A DNA stretch of 64,000 bases from Tatumella punctata (GCF_039523735.1 NZ_BAAAFW010000017.1:1-64000), one strand, 5' to 3'; numbered from the stretch's first letter, positions 35,136 through 44,255 are shown. A program made the numbers and translations. Notes: generated from the sequence alone by a model not told the origin.

Positions 35136-36515
35136 ATGACTCTGAAAACACTTTCTCTGGAATATTCACCCACTGCCATCAATCACTGGTTCTCGCCGAT
35201 TGCGGATCAGCCCTGGGCGATGTTACTGAGTTCTGCAGCCGCCGAGCATCGCGATAATCGCTTTGATATATTGAGTGCTGCTCCGCTGACCACTCTGACC
35301 ACCCATGGTCCGGAGACAAAAATTACCGAGCAGGGCCATTGCCGGGTATCAGGGGATGACCCGCTGACACTGGTGCAACAGGCGCTGGAACAACTGCCTG
35401 CAGTAACGACCCCGGACGCCGGGCTGCCTTTCTGCGGCGGAGCGCTCGGTCTGTTCGGTTATGATTTAGGCCGGCGTTTTGAACGCCTTCCGCAGCAGGC
35501 AACCCGTGATTTGTCTACCGCCGATATGGCCGTCGGTATCTATGACTGGGCCATGATAGCAGATCATCAACAACAACGCCTTACTCTGGTCAGCCTCGGG
35601 GATGTCCGGCAACGCCTGCACTGGCTTCAGCAACAGCAGGCCGCGCCGCGGGCACCGTTCAGACTGTTATCTGACTGGAAAAGTAATCTGTCATATCTTC
35701 AGTATCAGCAGTGCTTCGCCAGGGTACATGACTATATCCGTGCCGGAGACTGTTACCAGATCAACCTGGCACAACGTTTTCAGGCCGCATACCAGGGCTG
35801 TGAGTGGCAGGCCTTTGAATACTTAAGCCAGCAAAACCGTGCGCCCTTCAGTGCATTTCTGCGGTTAGAGGACAGTTGCCTGCTGAGCCTGTCCCCGGAG
35901 CGTTTTCTGCAGGTCAGCGACCGTCGCGTAGAAACCCGTCCGATTAAAGGAACCCGTCCGCGGATGGACGACCCGCAGGCAGATCAACAGCAGGCACAGC
36001 AACTGGCAACCGCGGAAAAAGATCGCGCCGAGAATCTGATGATCGTTGACCTGCTACGTAATGATATTGGCCGGGTGGCCGAACCGGGCAGTGTCAGTGT
36101 ACCGGAACTTTTTGTGGTTGAACCTTTTCCTGCGGTTCACCATCTGGTCAGCACCATCCGCGGCACATTACCCGCCACCACCAGCAACACCGACCTGTTA
36201 CGGGCCTGTTTCCCCGGTGGCTCGATTACCGGAGCCCCGAAAATCCGTGCCATGGAAATCATTGATGAACTGGAACCTCACCGGCGTAATGCCTGGTGTG
36301 GCAGTATTGGTTATCTGAGCCGCTGCGGGAGAATGGACACCAATATCACCATCCGTACCCTGATCGCCGAACAACAACAACTGTATTGTACCGCAGGTGG
36401 CGGCATTGTTGCCGACAGTGTTATGCAGGACGAATACCAGGAAACACTGCATAAGCTGCAACGGATCCTGCCGGCACTGAAGACATTATCGGCCATCAGC
36501 ACTGATGAATATTGA
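35136..36515 (+). CDS. pabB: Aminodeoxychorismate synthase component I
   Basis: PabB combines chorismate with ammonia from PabA to make 4-amino-4-deoxychorismate, the precursor of p-aminobenzoate and folate. The start at 35136 (MTLKTLSLEYSP) aligns with the E. coli start and gives 459 residues (E. coli 453), although no strong ribosome site is seen; an in-frame ATG lies 14 codons upstream. The chorismate-binding motifs are PIKGTRPRM with the covalent-intermediate lysine near residue 270, the KDRAENLMIVDLLRNDIGRV segment and GGSITGAPKIRAMEIIDELE. It overlaps nudL by 11 bases. Confidence 0.94.
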   Translation: MTLKTLSLEYSPTAINHWFSPIADQPWAMLLSSAAAEHRDNRFDILSAAPLTTLTTHGPETKITEQGHCRVSGDDPLTLVQQALEQLPAVTTPDAGLPFCGGALGLFGYDLGRRFERLPQQATRDLSTADMAVGIYDWAMIADHQQQRLTLVSLGDVRQRLHWLQQQQAAPRAPFRLLSDWKSNLSYLQYQQCFARVHDYIRAGDCYQINLAQRFQAAYQGCEWQAFEYLSQQNRAPFSAFLRLEDSCLLSLSPERFLQVSDRRVETRPIKGTRPRMDDPQADQQQAQQLATAEKDRAENLMIVDLLRNDIGRVAEPGSVSVPELFVVEPFPAVHHLVSTIRGTLPATTSNTDLLRACFPGGSITGAPKIRAMEIIDELEPHRRNAWCGSIGYLSRCGRMDTNITIRTLIAEQQQLYCTAGGGIVADSVMQDEYQETLHKLQRILPALKTLSAISTDEY

Positions 36516-37068
36516 ACAGTTTCGTCAGCGTTTCCTGTTACAGCTTCCCCCGCGAAGTCAGTCGGACAGCGCCGGGGGCCGCGAGGCCGCGGTGCTGTTA
36601 CCGGTCATTGCCAGGCAAGTACCGGCTTTACTGCTGACCCGCCGCGCCGATCACCTGCGTCATCACCCGGGCCAGGTTGCCTTTCCGGGAGGTAAACGCG
36701 ACCCTGGTGACCGTCATTTATACGACACCGTATTACGTGAAACCTCCGAAGAGCTGGGACTGAGCAGAGAAAATATAGAGATAATCGGTCAGTTACCCGC
36801 AGTCAGCAGCCAGACAGGATTCAGAGTGACCCCATTTGTTGCTATCCTGCCCGCAGACCTGCCGATAACACTTGACGCCGGTGAAGTTGCCGGGGTGTTC
36901 GAAATCCCGTTACTGCCCTGGTTGCACAGCCGCCATTTTTCTTCTCTGAATGTCATCCGCCGTGGCCAGCCCGCAGAAATCTGGTTATCCGGTTATCAGC
37001 CGCATGTTATCTGGGGAATGACCGCGGGTATACTCCGCGATTTTGGCCGGCAAATACTCGGTAAATAG
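36505..37068 (+). CDS. nudL: Nudix hydrolase NudL (probable CoA pyrophosphatase)
   Basis: This is a 187-residue Nudix hydrolase of the CoA diphosphatase group. The Nudix box is recognisable as GGKRDPGDRHLYDTVLRET followed by SEELGL (about residues 59-83), with an aspartate in the place of the first glutamate, as in the E. coli protein. The preceding HPGQVAFPGGK segment is the UPF0035 signature. Overlap with the pabB end by 11 bases implies translational coupling. Cellular substrate is inferred from family. Confidence 0.92.
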   Translation: MNIEQFRQRFLLQLPPRSQSDSAGGREAAVLLPVIARQVPALLLTRRADHLRHHPGQVAFPGGKRDPGDRHLYDTVLRETSEELGLSRENIEIIGQLPAVSSQTGFRVTPFVAILPADLPITLDAGEVAGVFEIPLLPWLHSRHFSSLNVIRRGQPAEIWLSGYQPHVIWGMTAGILRDFGRQILGK

Positions 37069-37204
37069 TCCCCTCGTTCTGCGGAGCAAGTGGTAATATA
37101 TATTAATACAGATATTTACAACGGTGACGGCGATCAGGCCGGTGCTTCAGTAAGCATACCGTTTTTTTATTGCGCTGCAGATGGTTAGTACGGGAGTTTT
37201 GGTT

Positions 37205-38569
37205 GTGATAAGTGTCTTCGACATGTTCAAAATAGGTATTGGCCCTTCAAGTTCTCATACGGTAGGGCCGATGAAAGCTGGCAAACAGTTCGTCGATACA
37301 CTGATAGCCGAAGAAAAATTATATCAGACCACCCGTATCGCAGTGGATGTTTATGGCTCCCTGTCCCTGACCGGTCATGGTCACCATACGGATATCGCTA
37401 TTATTATGGGCCTCTCCGGGGCGGCCCCGGATACGGTAGATATTGATGCTATCCCGGCTTTTGTCGCCGATGTTAATCAGCGTCAGCGTTTGCTGATCGC
37501 CGGCGGGCTGCACGAAGTGGATTTCCCCCGTGAAGGAGGCATGGTCTTCCGCAGCGATAATTTGCCATTACATGAAAATGGCCTGACCCTGACCGCCTGG
37601 AACGAAGACTACTGTCTGCTGAAAAAAACCTATTATTCGGTCGGTGGCGGTTTTATTGTCGATGAACAGCAATTTGGCCAGTCGACGTTAGAGAATGTAC
37701 AGGTGCCCTATGCTTTTAATTCAGCCAAAGAACTGTTGTCCGGTTGCCATACTACCGGGCTTTCCGTGTCAGGGCTGGTGATGAAGAATGAGCTGGCAGT
37801 ACATAGCCGTGACGATATCAGTCATTACTTTGCCAGCGTCTGGCAGACAATGCAGGCCTGTATTGACCGGGGATTAAATACCGAAGGCGTACTGCCGGGA
37901 CCGTTGCGGGTGCCACGACGTGCCGCAGCCTTGCGCCGGTTACTCATCTCGGGCAGCAAAAACTCAACCGACCCGATGAACGTTATTGACTGGGTGAATA
38001 TGTTCGCCCTGGCGGTTAACGAAGAAAACGCCGCCGGAGGTCGCGTCGTTACGGCACCGACCAACGGCGCCTGCGGCATTATCCCGGCGGTACTTTCCTA
38101 CTATGATCAGTTTATCTCACCGGTCAATAACGAAGTGGCATTGCGTTACTTTCTGGCCTCCGGGGCTATTGGTATTCTGTATAAAATGAATGCCTCAATT
38201 TCCGGGGCAGAGGTTGGCTGCCAGGGCGAAGTCGGGGTCGCCTGTTCAATGGCCGCCGCCGGTCTGGCTGAACTTTCGGGGGCCAGTCCTGAACAAGTCT
38301 GCGTCGCCGCAGAAATCGGTATGGAGCATAATCTGGGACTGACCTGCGACCCGGTCGCTGGTCAGGTCCAGGTCCCCTGTATCGAACGTAATGCTATCGC
38401 CTCGGTGAAAGCGATTAATGCCGCACGTATGGCTTTACGGAGGACCAGTGAGCCAAGAGTATCCCTGGATAAGGTCATTGAGACAATGTATGAAACAGGG
38501 AAAGATATGAACGCCAAATATCGCGAAACATCACGTGGCGGACTGGCAATAAAAGTACAGTGTGACTGA
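37205..38569 (+). CDS. sdaA: L-serine deaminase I
   Basis: SdaA deaminates L-serine to pyruvate and ammonia using a labile [4Fe-4S] cluster. A GTG start at 37205 (MISVFDMFKIGIGPSSSH) is chosen: GGGAG lies seven bases upstream and it matches the E. coli start, giving 454 residues, the E. coli length. An ATG eight codons upstream lacks such a site. The cysteines that hold the cluster are in TNGACGIIP, NASISGAEVGCQGEVG and DPVAGQVQVPC. In E. coli expression responds to leucine and Lrp; no operator was assigned here. It converges on yoaE across a strong hairpin. Confidence 0.95.
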   Translation: MISVFDMFKIGIGPSSSHTVGPMKAGKQFVDTLIAEEKLYQTTRIAVDVYGSLSLTGHGHHTDIAIIMGLSGAAPDTVDIDAIPAFVADVNQRQRLLIAGGLHEVDFPREGGMVFRSDNLPLHENGLTLTAWNEDYCLLKKTYYSVGGGFIVDEQQFGQSTLENVQVPYAFNSAKELLSGCHTTGLSVSGLVMKNELAVHSRDDISHYFASVWQTMQACIDRGLNTEGVLPGPLRVPRRAAALRRLLISGSKNSTDPMNVIDWVNMFALAVNEENAAGGRVVTAPTNGACGIIPAVLSYYDQFISPVNNEVALRYFLASGAIGILYKMNASISGAEVGCQGEVGVACSMAAAGLAELSGASPEQVCVAAEIGMEHNLGLTCDPVAGQVQVPCIERNAIASVKAINAARMALRRTSEPRVSLDKVIETMYETGKDMNAKYRETSRGGLAIKVQCD

Positions 38570-38581
38570 CCAGCAGTAACA

Positions 38582-38610
38582 TCCTCCCCGCGGTAACGCC
38601 GCGGGGAGGA
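38582..38610. terminator. Hairpin between sdaA and yoaE
   Basis: A 12-bp GC-rich stem TCCTCCCCGCGG/CCGCGGGGAGGA with a 5-base loop lies between convergent genes. It lacks a T-run. Confidence 0.7.
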
Positions 38611-38614
38611 CAGA

Positions 38615-40177
38615 TTATCCGGCGTCCTGATCGTGGTTCTGCGGGTCACGGGTAATCCGGACCAGATCAATACGGTAATCCGTGGCCCGGACGATGGTAA
38701 AGTGCAGGTCGTTAATGTCTATCACTTCTCCGGTCTGCGGGATCTGGCCTTTCTGGCTGATTAACCGCCCCGCCAGTGACGCATGATCTTCTCCGGATTC
38801 AACCAGATAATGCACATCAAACAACTGTTCAAGCGAGTGCAGATCGGTTCCCCCTTTTACCAGCCAGCCATCACCGTCCGGGATAATATCCGGGGTTTCA
38901 TCCTCGTCCGGGAACTCACCGGCGATCGCCTCCAGTACATCCAGCGGGGTCACTAACCCCTGCACGACGCCAAACTCATTACTGACGATAACACAGCTCC
39001 CTTTCGCTCGCCGCAAAACACCCAGCAGATTAATAGGATCAAGAGTTTCCGGTACAATAATTGCCGGCGTCGCTGCCGCAAACTGCCCGATATCAACCCC
39101 GTGATCGAGGGCGACCAGCAATTCTTTCGCGCGAACTACCCCGATAATTTCATCCAGTTCACCACGGCTGACCGGGAACAGGCTGTGGGGAGTATCCAGT
39201 AATTGCTGACGAATATCGTCAATCGGACTTTCGGCATTAACCCAGGAAATTTCACCACGGGGAGTCATCAGACTGCGGATAGAACGCGATGCCAGGGTAA
39301 GAACCCCGTTAATCATATAGCGTTCTTCATCTTTAAACGATTCGGTAACAGGCAGACTTATTTCAGCCGGAGTACTGGTCACTGGCTGAGCGTGGGTTTG
39401 CCGCCCGCCCATCAGCCGCAGGATAACTTCCGCAGTCCGTTCGCGCATTGGCCGGCGTGCCTGATGACGTATAAAATTACGACGGGCTATCTGGTTAAAC
39501 ATTTCAATCACTATCGAGAAACCAATAGCTGCGTACAGATATCCCTTCGGAATATGGAAACCAAATCCTTCAGCCACCAGGCTCAGACCAATCATCAGCA
39601 GGAAACTGAGGCACAGAACGACGACTGTCGGATGTGCATTGACAAACTTTGTCAGCGGCTTTGAGGCCAGTAACATCAGCCCCATGGCTATCACAACGGC
39701 GGTCATCATAATCCACAGGTGGCTGACCATTCCCACCGCTGTCACCACCGCATCCAGAGAGAAGACCGCATCCAGCACCACTATCTGGGCTACCACGGCC
39801 CAGAAGCTGGCATAACTTTTATTGCCTTCTTCTGATTCCGGCATATTTTCCAGCCGTTCGTGCAGTTCCGTCGTGGCCTTAAATAACAGAAAGATTCCCC
39901 CTGCCAGCATAATTAAGTCTCTGCCGGAGAAACCAAAATCCCCGAGATAAAACAGAGGCCGGGTCAGCGTGACCATCCATGAAATTAATGACAGCAAACC
40001 AAGGCGTAATACCAGGGCCATGCTCAGGCCAATCACCCTCGCCTTATCACGTTGCCGTGGTGGCAATTTATCGGCCAGAATGGCAATAAAGACCAGGTTG
40101 TCGATGCCCAGTACAATTTCAAGAACAATCAGTGTCAGTAACCCAGCCCAGACAGAAGGGTCCATAAATATTTCCAT
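38615..40177 (-). CDS. yoaE: TerC family membrane protein with CBS and CorC domains, YoaE
   Basis: This 520-residue inner-membrane protein has an N-terminal TerC-like domain of about seven helices (residues 1-235), a pair of CBS domains (about 290-410) and a C-terminal CorC/HlyC transporter-associated domain (about 430-515). The motif EIVLGIDNLVFIAIL near residue 20 and the second acidic segment VLDAVFSLDAVVTAVG near 135 form the likely metal-binding core of TerC proteins. Length agrees with E. coli YoaE (518). Metal export or metalation of secreted enzymes is suggested for the family but not shown here. In E. coli the manXYZ operon and mntP follow; here rlmA follows at once. Confidence 0.92.
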   Translation of the reverse strand: MEIFMDPSVWAGLLTLIVLEIVLGIDNLVFIAILADKLPPRQRDKARVIGLSMALVLRLGLLSLISWMVTLTRPLFYLGDFGFSGRDLIMLAGGIFLLFKATTELHERLENMPESEEGNKSYASFWAVVAQIVVLDAVFSLDAVVTAVGMVSHLWIMMTAVVIAMGLMLLASKPLTKFVNAHPTVVVLCLSFLLMIGLSLVAEGFGFHIPKGYLYAAIGFSIVIEMFNQIARRNFIRHQARRPMRERTAEVILRLMGGRQTHAQPVTSTPAEISLPVTESFKDEERYMINGVLTLASRSIRSLMTPRGEISWVNAESPIDDIRQQLLDTPHSLFPVSRGELDEIIGVVRAKELLVALDHGVDIGQFAAATPAIIVPETLDPINLLGVLRRAKGSCVIVSNEFGVVQGLVTPLDVLEAIAGEFPDEDETPDIIPDGDGWLVKGGTDLHSLEQLFDVHYLVESGEDHASLAGRLISQKGQIPQTGEVIDINDLHFTIVRATDYRIDLVRITRDPQNHDQDAG

Positions 40178-40451
40178 TAATGGCTCTCCGCTGGAAAAAA
40201 TACCGGAACAACACCTTGCCAGCGGATTAACGCCGGTGTGGCTGAAAAAGCGGTGAAACTACAGGGGATGATAAATGATCTGCCGGGGTTGCACAGCAAC
40301 TCAGGAAAGACTGAACGGCGTCGGTGACGATCCATAAACCGGGCTAAGCCCATTACTCCTTAAAATTAATACAGAAGTTTACTTTATCAGTTACAGCCAC
40401 GCCGTCAAAAAGAATTTTTACATTTACAAACTGAATAACATTACTATACGT

Positions 40452-41270
40452 TCAGAGTGGCTTACGCTGCCATAACCGCAGACAGAAGTCAGCAGCACAG
40501 TGGAAATTATCGCTGTCTGCCAGAGTCTGCCAGACCTCAGGAGAAGCACGCCACGCAAAAGGCGTCATCTGCAATAGTGCTGTTGCTGCATCAGCATCGA
40601 GTGTCATCGGGTAATTCAGACGTTGTTCTTTCACGGCCACAAACTCTGCCAGCGGATGTTCACGATCTTCATGTAACTGTACTTCGGAATAAATAAGTGC
40701 TTTCAATTGCTGCAGATGCCGTGGCCCGGGAGTCACTGTGAGTAAATACCCTCCCGGCATAATCGTCCTTGCCAGCTCTTCATCTTTACACGGGGCATAA
40801 ATGCGTAATACGGCAGACAGACTGTGGTCGGCAAAAGGCAGCCGGTAACTGGATGCCACGCAAAACCGGATATTTTTATAGCGCTTAGCCGCAGATTTGA
40901 TTGCCACTCTGGCCACATCCAGCCCGAACACAGCCGCATCAGGGCGTGTTCCGAAATGCCGGGCGATATCGGCCGTGTAATACCCTTCTCCGCAACCAAT
41001 ATCGAGGATCTGTACATCCGGTTGTGGCAGATGTTCTGCCAGCATCTTTGTGACTGCCTGCTGCATTGGCTGGTAATGCCCTTGCTCCAGAAAGCAGCGC
41101 CTGGCCTGCATCATTTCCGGGCTGTCTCCCGGCGTCTTCGAGCCTTTATGCTGCACCGGCAAAAGATTAACGTACCCTTCTTTAGCCTGGTCAAAATGAT
41201 GATTACTGGCACAATGCCAGCCACCGTTCTGCTGTTGCAGCAGCTGATGACATAAAGGACAAATATACAC
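40452..41270 (-). CDS. rlmA: 23S rRNA (guanine745-N1)-methyltransferase RlmA
   Basis: RlmA(I) methylates N1 of G745 in 23S rRNA. The product is 272 residues (E. coli 269). The N-terminal zinc finger uses Cys4, Cys7, Cys20 and His24. The Rossmann SAM motif ILDIGCGEGYYTADIA is near residue 92. The C-terminal domain includes TMTPFAWR-like LLQMTPFAWRASPE. The 274 bases between this gene and yoaE contain no gene and only a short palindrome, GGGCTAAGCCC, at 40341-40351. Confidence 0.94.
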   Translation of the reverse strand: MYICPLCHQLLQQQNGGWHCASNHHFDQAKEGYVNLLPVQHKGSKTPGDSPEMMQARRCFLEQGHYQPMQQAVTKMLAEHLPQPDVQILDIGCGEGYYTADIARHFGTRPDAAVFGLDVARVAIKSAAKRYKNIRFCVASSYRLPFADHSLSAVLRIYAPCKDEELARTIMPGGYLLTVTPGPRHLQQLKALIYSEVQLHEDREHPLAEFVAVKEQRLNYPMTLDADAATALLQMTPFAWRASPEVWQTLADSDNFHCAADFCLRLWQRKPL

Positions 41271-41332
41271 CTGAGATTACCCCGTTAAAAAAAACAGCGG
41301 GCAGTGTACCTGTTCACTGGCGGAGTCTAAAG

Positions 41333-41362
41333 TAAAAAAACCCCGCTCAGAGAGCGGGGTTT
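41333..41362 (-). terminator. Intrinsic terminator of cspC
   Basis: An 11-bp stem AAACCCCGCTC/GAGCGGGGTTT with an AGA loop is followed on the minus strand by a run of seven or more T. Confidence 0.93.
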
Positions 41363-41409
41363 CGAAATTCTTTATTTCAGGAGTCTGTCCTGAAAAAGAT
41401 ATTCGCTTA

Positions 41410-41619
41410 TCAGATAGCAGTAACGTTAACTGCTGCAGGACCTTTCTGACCGTCCTGAATTTCGAATTCTACGTTCTGGCCTTCAGCCAGAGTTTTGAAA
41501 CCATTACCCTGGATTGCAGAGAAGTGTACGAACACATCTTTGCTGCCGTCAGCAGGAGTAATGAAACCAAAACCTTTAGACTCGTTGAACCACTTAACCT
41601 GACCTTTAATCTTTGCCAT
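41410..41619 (-). CDS. cspC: Cold-shock-like RNA chaperone CspC
   Basis: CspC is a constitutive OB-fold protein that binds single-stranded RNA, stabilises rpoS mRNA and antiterminates transcription. The 69 residues appear identical to E. coli CspC from memory (starting [20 protein letters not shown]). RNP1 (KGFGFI) and RNP2 (VFVHF) are intact. An AAAGGAATTT ribosome site precedes the ATG. A small YobF gene lies 42 bases upstream on the same strand, the conserved yobF-cspC operon. Confidence 0.97.
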
Positions 41620-41661
41620 TTTGCAAATTCCTTTAAATGTTTATTTTGCCCGAAGGCTGTG

Positions 41662-41748
41662 TTACAGAAAAACGCGGGACTTACTGAATGAGGCACTAAT
41701 ATCAGGTTCGGCAAAGGAAGCAGTTCTAACGATAACGTCTTTACTCAT
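41662..41748 (-). CDS. yobF: Small protein YobF, shortened form
   Basis: This 28-residue reading frame begins MSKDVIVRTASFAEPDISAS and ends SKSRVFL. It resembles the middle of E. coli YobF (47 residues): an SK-acid-V start, an SAEP-like segment followed by I and AS, and a terminal hydrophobic end. Its position, directly before cspC on the same strand, is the strongest support. The ribosome site (AGAGAAG) is moderate. YobF in E. coli accumulates in heat and other stresses; function is unknown. It could instead be a leader peptide of cspC. Confidence 0.65.
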   Translation of the reverse strand: MSKDVIVRTASFAEPDISASFSKSRVFL

Positions 41749-42360
41749 CTCTTCTCTACTGAAAATGCCATACATAAACAGAATCGTACCTCGATTAATC
41801 TATGAATTGTTATTACATATCCCATAATTAATGGCAAGCCATTTTTAATACCTTAGTGATACAGAACGCATAATTATTGATGTAAAACACGCTTTAATCA
41901 CCGTGAACGCCCCGCCGCCACAGGAGGCGTACAAAAAAACAGCCATAAACCCTTAATAACTCTCAGCAACCTTTAATGGGCAAAAAGTGCTAACTGTCAT
42001 CAGTGAATGTTCAATTTTATAAATATATTTACCGGCTAACGGACCCTTCACAGATAAAAATAAAACCACGTTAATCGCCATATCCAATTCAGTGACTGTA
42101 TAATTATAATAACAGTACATGACAGAAATAATACCGCGATAAAACTGTCAGCCACGGTTATATTTTTTTATTATGATGTCAGAACAAAAATAACTAACCA
42201 GATACTGTCAGTCTCTCAAAACAGCTTGCCGTTATTCTCTGTGTAATACCGGCGCGCAGAATTGAGGCCGGATAATTTACCGGCCGGCTGACCGTGTGCG
42301 GTGACGGCTACAACATCGTACTTTACCGGGATCACGCGGATAATGAGCATCCCCGGCGAG
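41749..42360. promoter_or_regulatory. AT-rich non-coding region upstream of yobF-cspC
   Basis: This 612-base gap has no gene I can support. The part from 41760 to 42200 is strongly AT-rich and should contain the yobF-cspC promoter and long 5' leader. A small hairpin GGCCGG/CCGGCC (42266-42285) lies just behind the yebO stop codon and may end that transcript. The E. coli neighbour mgrB was searched for on both strands here and between yebO and yobH and not found. Confidence 0.5.
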
Positions 42361-42657
42361 TCAGCGTTCAGGGACAAACTTCATATAGCCATTTTCTTCC
42401 GTTTCCCGGAAAAGGGATTCTTCTGTCGGGGACCCGGTAATTTCGGCCTCCGGCGGAGTATGCAGTGTGACTAACTGTTTAAGTAACGCATTCTGCTTTT
42501 TTTGTTCACGCAAAAGAGCTTCAAGGAGATGTACCTGTTCATTAGCCCGGACACTGGCACGGTTAACAAAAAACCAGATAATGAGGGCAAAAATAACTGC
42601 TGCGGCAATCAGCACCGGTAACAGAAATGGCCCTTCCCCCAATGAAAAATCGTTCAT
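42361..42657 (-). CDS. yebO: Small membrane protein YebO
   Basis: This 98-residue protein has one N-terminal transmembrane helix (about residues 12-32, ending IIWFFVNRAS) and a cytoplasmic coiled segment (NEQVHLLEALLREQKKQNALLKQL), the part most like E. coli YebO (95 residues). The acidic C-terminus is variable. Function is unknown; in E. coli its neighbour MgrB controls PhoQ, but that gene is not present here. Confidence 0.85.
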   Translation of the reverse strand: MNDFSLGEGPFLLPVLIAAAVIFALIIWFFVNRASVRANEQVHLLEALLREQKKQNALLKQLVTLHTPPEAEITGSPTEESLFRETEENGYMKFVPER

Positions 42658-42863
42658 ACCTATGCCTCAATACACCCGAATTACTGACTAAAAATATAAA
42701 CGCTGATTCTACTCCGGGAAACAGAAATGATCATCCGTTGTCAGGTGCCTGCGCGCGGTTTGCCACAGAAATATTTCAGTTATCTCTGATCCCTTTCTGC
42801 AAACAGTTACCGCATGCTGACGCAGTAGCACAACGATTACCTTAAACACAGAGGTGAAAACAT

Positions 42864-43118
42864 ATGATAGTACGCAGTGTCTTAGTGTTGACTATTATCT
42901 GGCTGGGGATGCTGCTCAGTGGCTACGGGGTACTGACAGGCAGTCAAAAAATTGCGGCAGGATTAGGATTACGTTGCCAGTATCTGACGGCAAAAGGGCT
43001 TACCGTCTCTCATTACCTTCAGTCAGACAGCGGTGTCATCGGTAAATCCAGTTGTCCGTGGATAGAGCCGGGAGAGACTCCGGCTGACTATCAGAGCAAT
43101 CCACTGGCAAGGGACTAG
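42864..43118 (+). CDS. yobH: YobH family membrane-anchored protein
   Basis: This is an 84-residue protein with an N-terminal hydrophobic segment (VRSVLVLTIIWLGMLLSGYG) that is a signal anchor or uncleaved signal peptide. The following GSQKIAAGLGLRCQYLTAKG with two conserved cysteines (second in SSCPW) matches E. coli YobH (79 residues). A GAGGTGAAA ribosome site precedes the ATG. The function is unknown. It converges with htpX; the E. coli genes kdgR and yebQ that lie between are missing. Confidence 0.85.
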   Translation: MIVRSVLVLTIIWLGMLLSGYGVLTGSQKIAAGLGLRCQYLTAKGLTVSHYLQSDSGVIGKSSCPWIEPGETPADYQSNPLARD

Positions 43119-43140
43119 TCCGCCGGTAAGTCCGGCGGAC
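43118..43140. terminator. Bidirectional hairpin between yobH and htpX
   Basis: A perfect 9-bp stem GTCCGCCGG/CCGGCGGAC with a 5-base loop begins at the last base of the yobH stop codon. Confidence 0.75.
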
Positions 43141-43149
43141 AGCTCAGGA

Positions 43150-44031
43150 TTACTTCAGGTAATCACCGCGGCGTAAAGCCTCTATACGCTTATCCAGCGG
43201 CGGATGAGACATAAATAACTCACTCAGAGATTTACCTTTTCCGTTAATGCAAAAGGCCATCATATTGCCAGGTTCCTGAGGCTCATAGCTGGTCTTCAGC
43301 CGCTGTAATGCCGCAATCATTTTCTCACGGCCTACCAGCTTCGCTGAACCGGCATCAGCATGGAATTCACGATGGCGCGAAAACCACATAGTAATAATGC
43401 TCGCCAGAATACCAAACACCAGCTCCAGCACTGTAGCAACAGCAAAATAGACTAAAGGATTACCGTTACTGTTTTCCTCGCTGTCGCGATCAGATGACAG
43501 GAAGCCTGCTGCGAGCTGCGCAATGATCCGCGAAATAAAAATAACAAAGGTGTTAACAATTCCCTGGATCAGCGTCATGGTCACCATGTCACCGTTAGCC
43601 ACGTGGCTTATTTCGTGGGCTAGTACCGCCTCGGCTTCATCACGGTTCATATTCTGTAACAGTCCGGTTGATACCGCGACCAGCGATGCATTACGCCTTG
43701 CACCGGTGGCAAAAGCATTGATGTCAGGTGCATGGTAGATAGCCACCTGGGGCATCGCAATACCAGCCTGGCGGGCTTGTTGTGCCACCGTCGACATCAG
43801 CCAGTTTTCGGTTTCGTTGCGCGGCTGTTGAATAACCTCTCCCCCCACCGAACGTAATGCCATCCATTTGGACATCAGCAGCGAGACAAATGCACCGCCA
43901 AAGCCAAACAGACCCGCCATGATCATCAGCCCCTGGACACTGCTGGAACGAATGCCGGTCAGGCTAAGAATCAGACCAAACACCAGCATTACTGCAAGGT
44001 TAGTCAGTAAGAAAAGAGCTATACGCATCAT
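43150..44031 (-). CDS. htpX: Membrane zinc metalloprotease HtpX
   Basis: HtpX is an M48 protease of the inner membrane that, with FtsH, degrades misfolded membrane proteins under CpxR control. The 293 residues equal the E. coli length. The HEISH zinc motif is at residues 139-143, matching E. coli numbering, and the third ligand is the glutamate of REFHADAGSAKLVG. Four hydrophobic segments flank it: two near the N-terminus and two around residues 155-220. Confidence 0.96.
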   Translation of the reverse strand: MMRIALFLLTNLAVMLVFGLILSLTGIRSSSVQGLMIMAGLFGFGGAFVSLLMSKWMALRSVGGEVIQQPRNETENWLMSTVAQQARQAGIAMPQVAIYHAPDINAFATGARRNASLVAVSTGLLQNMNRDEAEAVLAHEISHVANGDMVTMTLIQGIVNTFVIFISRIIAQLAAGFLSSDRDSEENSNGNPLVYFAVATVLELVFGILASIITMWFSRHREFHADAGSAKLVGREKMIAALQRLKTSYEPQEPGNMMAFCINGKGKSLSELFMSHPPLDKRIEALRRGDYLK

Positions 44032-44224
44032 AGACGTTTATTATCCTCATTTTTAACGCAGGTTTCTGCCACATATCCTATGTCCATTACACCGGTTTTC
44101 AAGAGTGCAACCGCACGGAACCCTTGAAAAGACATAACTTTACACTGATAACGACATATCGCAGCACTCCTCCGGCAATTCCTGACATAATAACGCTGTT
44201 ATTTTCAGCAGCAGAATTACCGGC

Positions 44225-44255
44225 AAAAAAAAACACCGGATAACCGGTGCTTTTT
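44225..44255 (-). terminator. Intrinsic terminator of prc
   Basis: The stem CACCGG/CCGGTG with an ATAA loop is extended by A-T pairs and followed on the minus strand by a long T-run. Confidence 0.9.

Noticed and set aside
35075..35257. A 60-codon frame overlapping the pabB start
   Set aside because: It lies in another frame inside the conserved pabB coding sequence and has no ribosome site.
40178..40451. A possible yybP-ykoY manganese riboswitch in front of yoaE
   Set aside because: A GGAGTA-like start was noticed, but the conserved CTGAGA and closing elements were not found in order.
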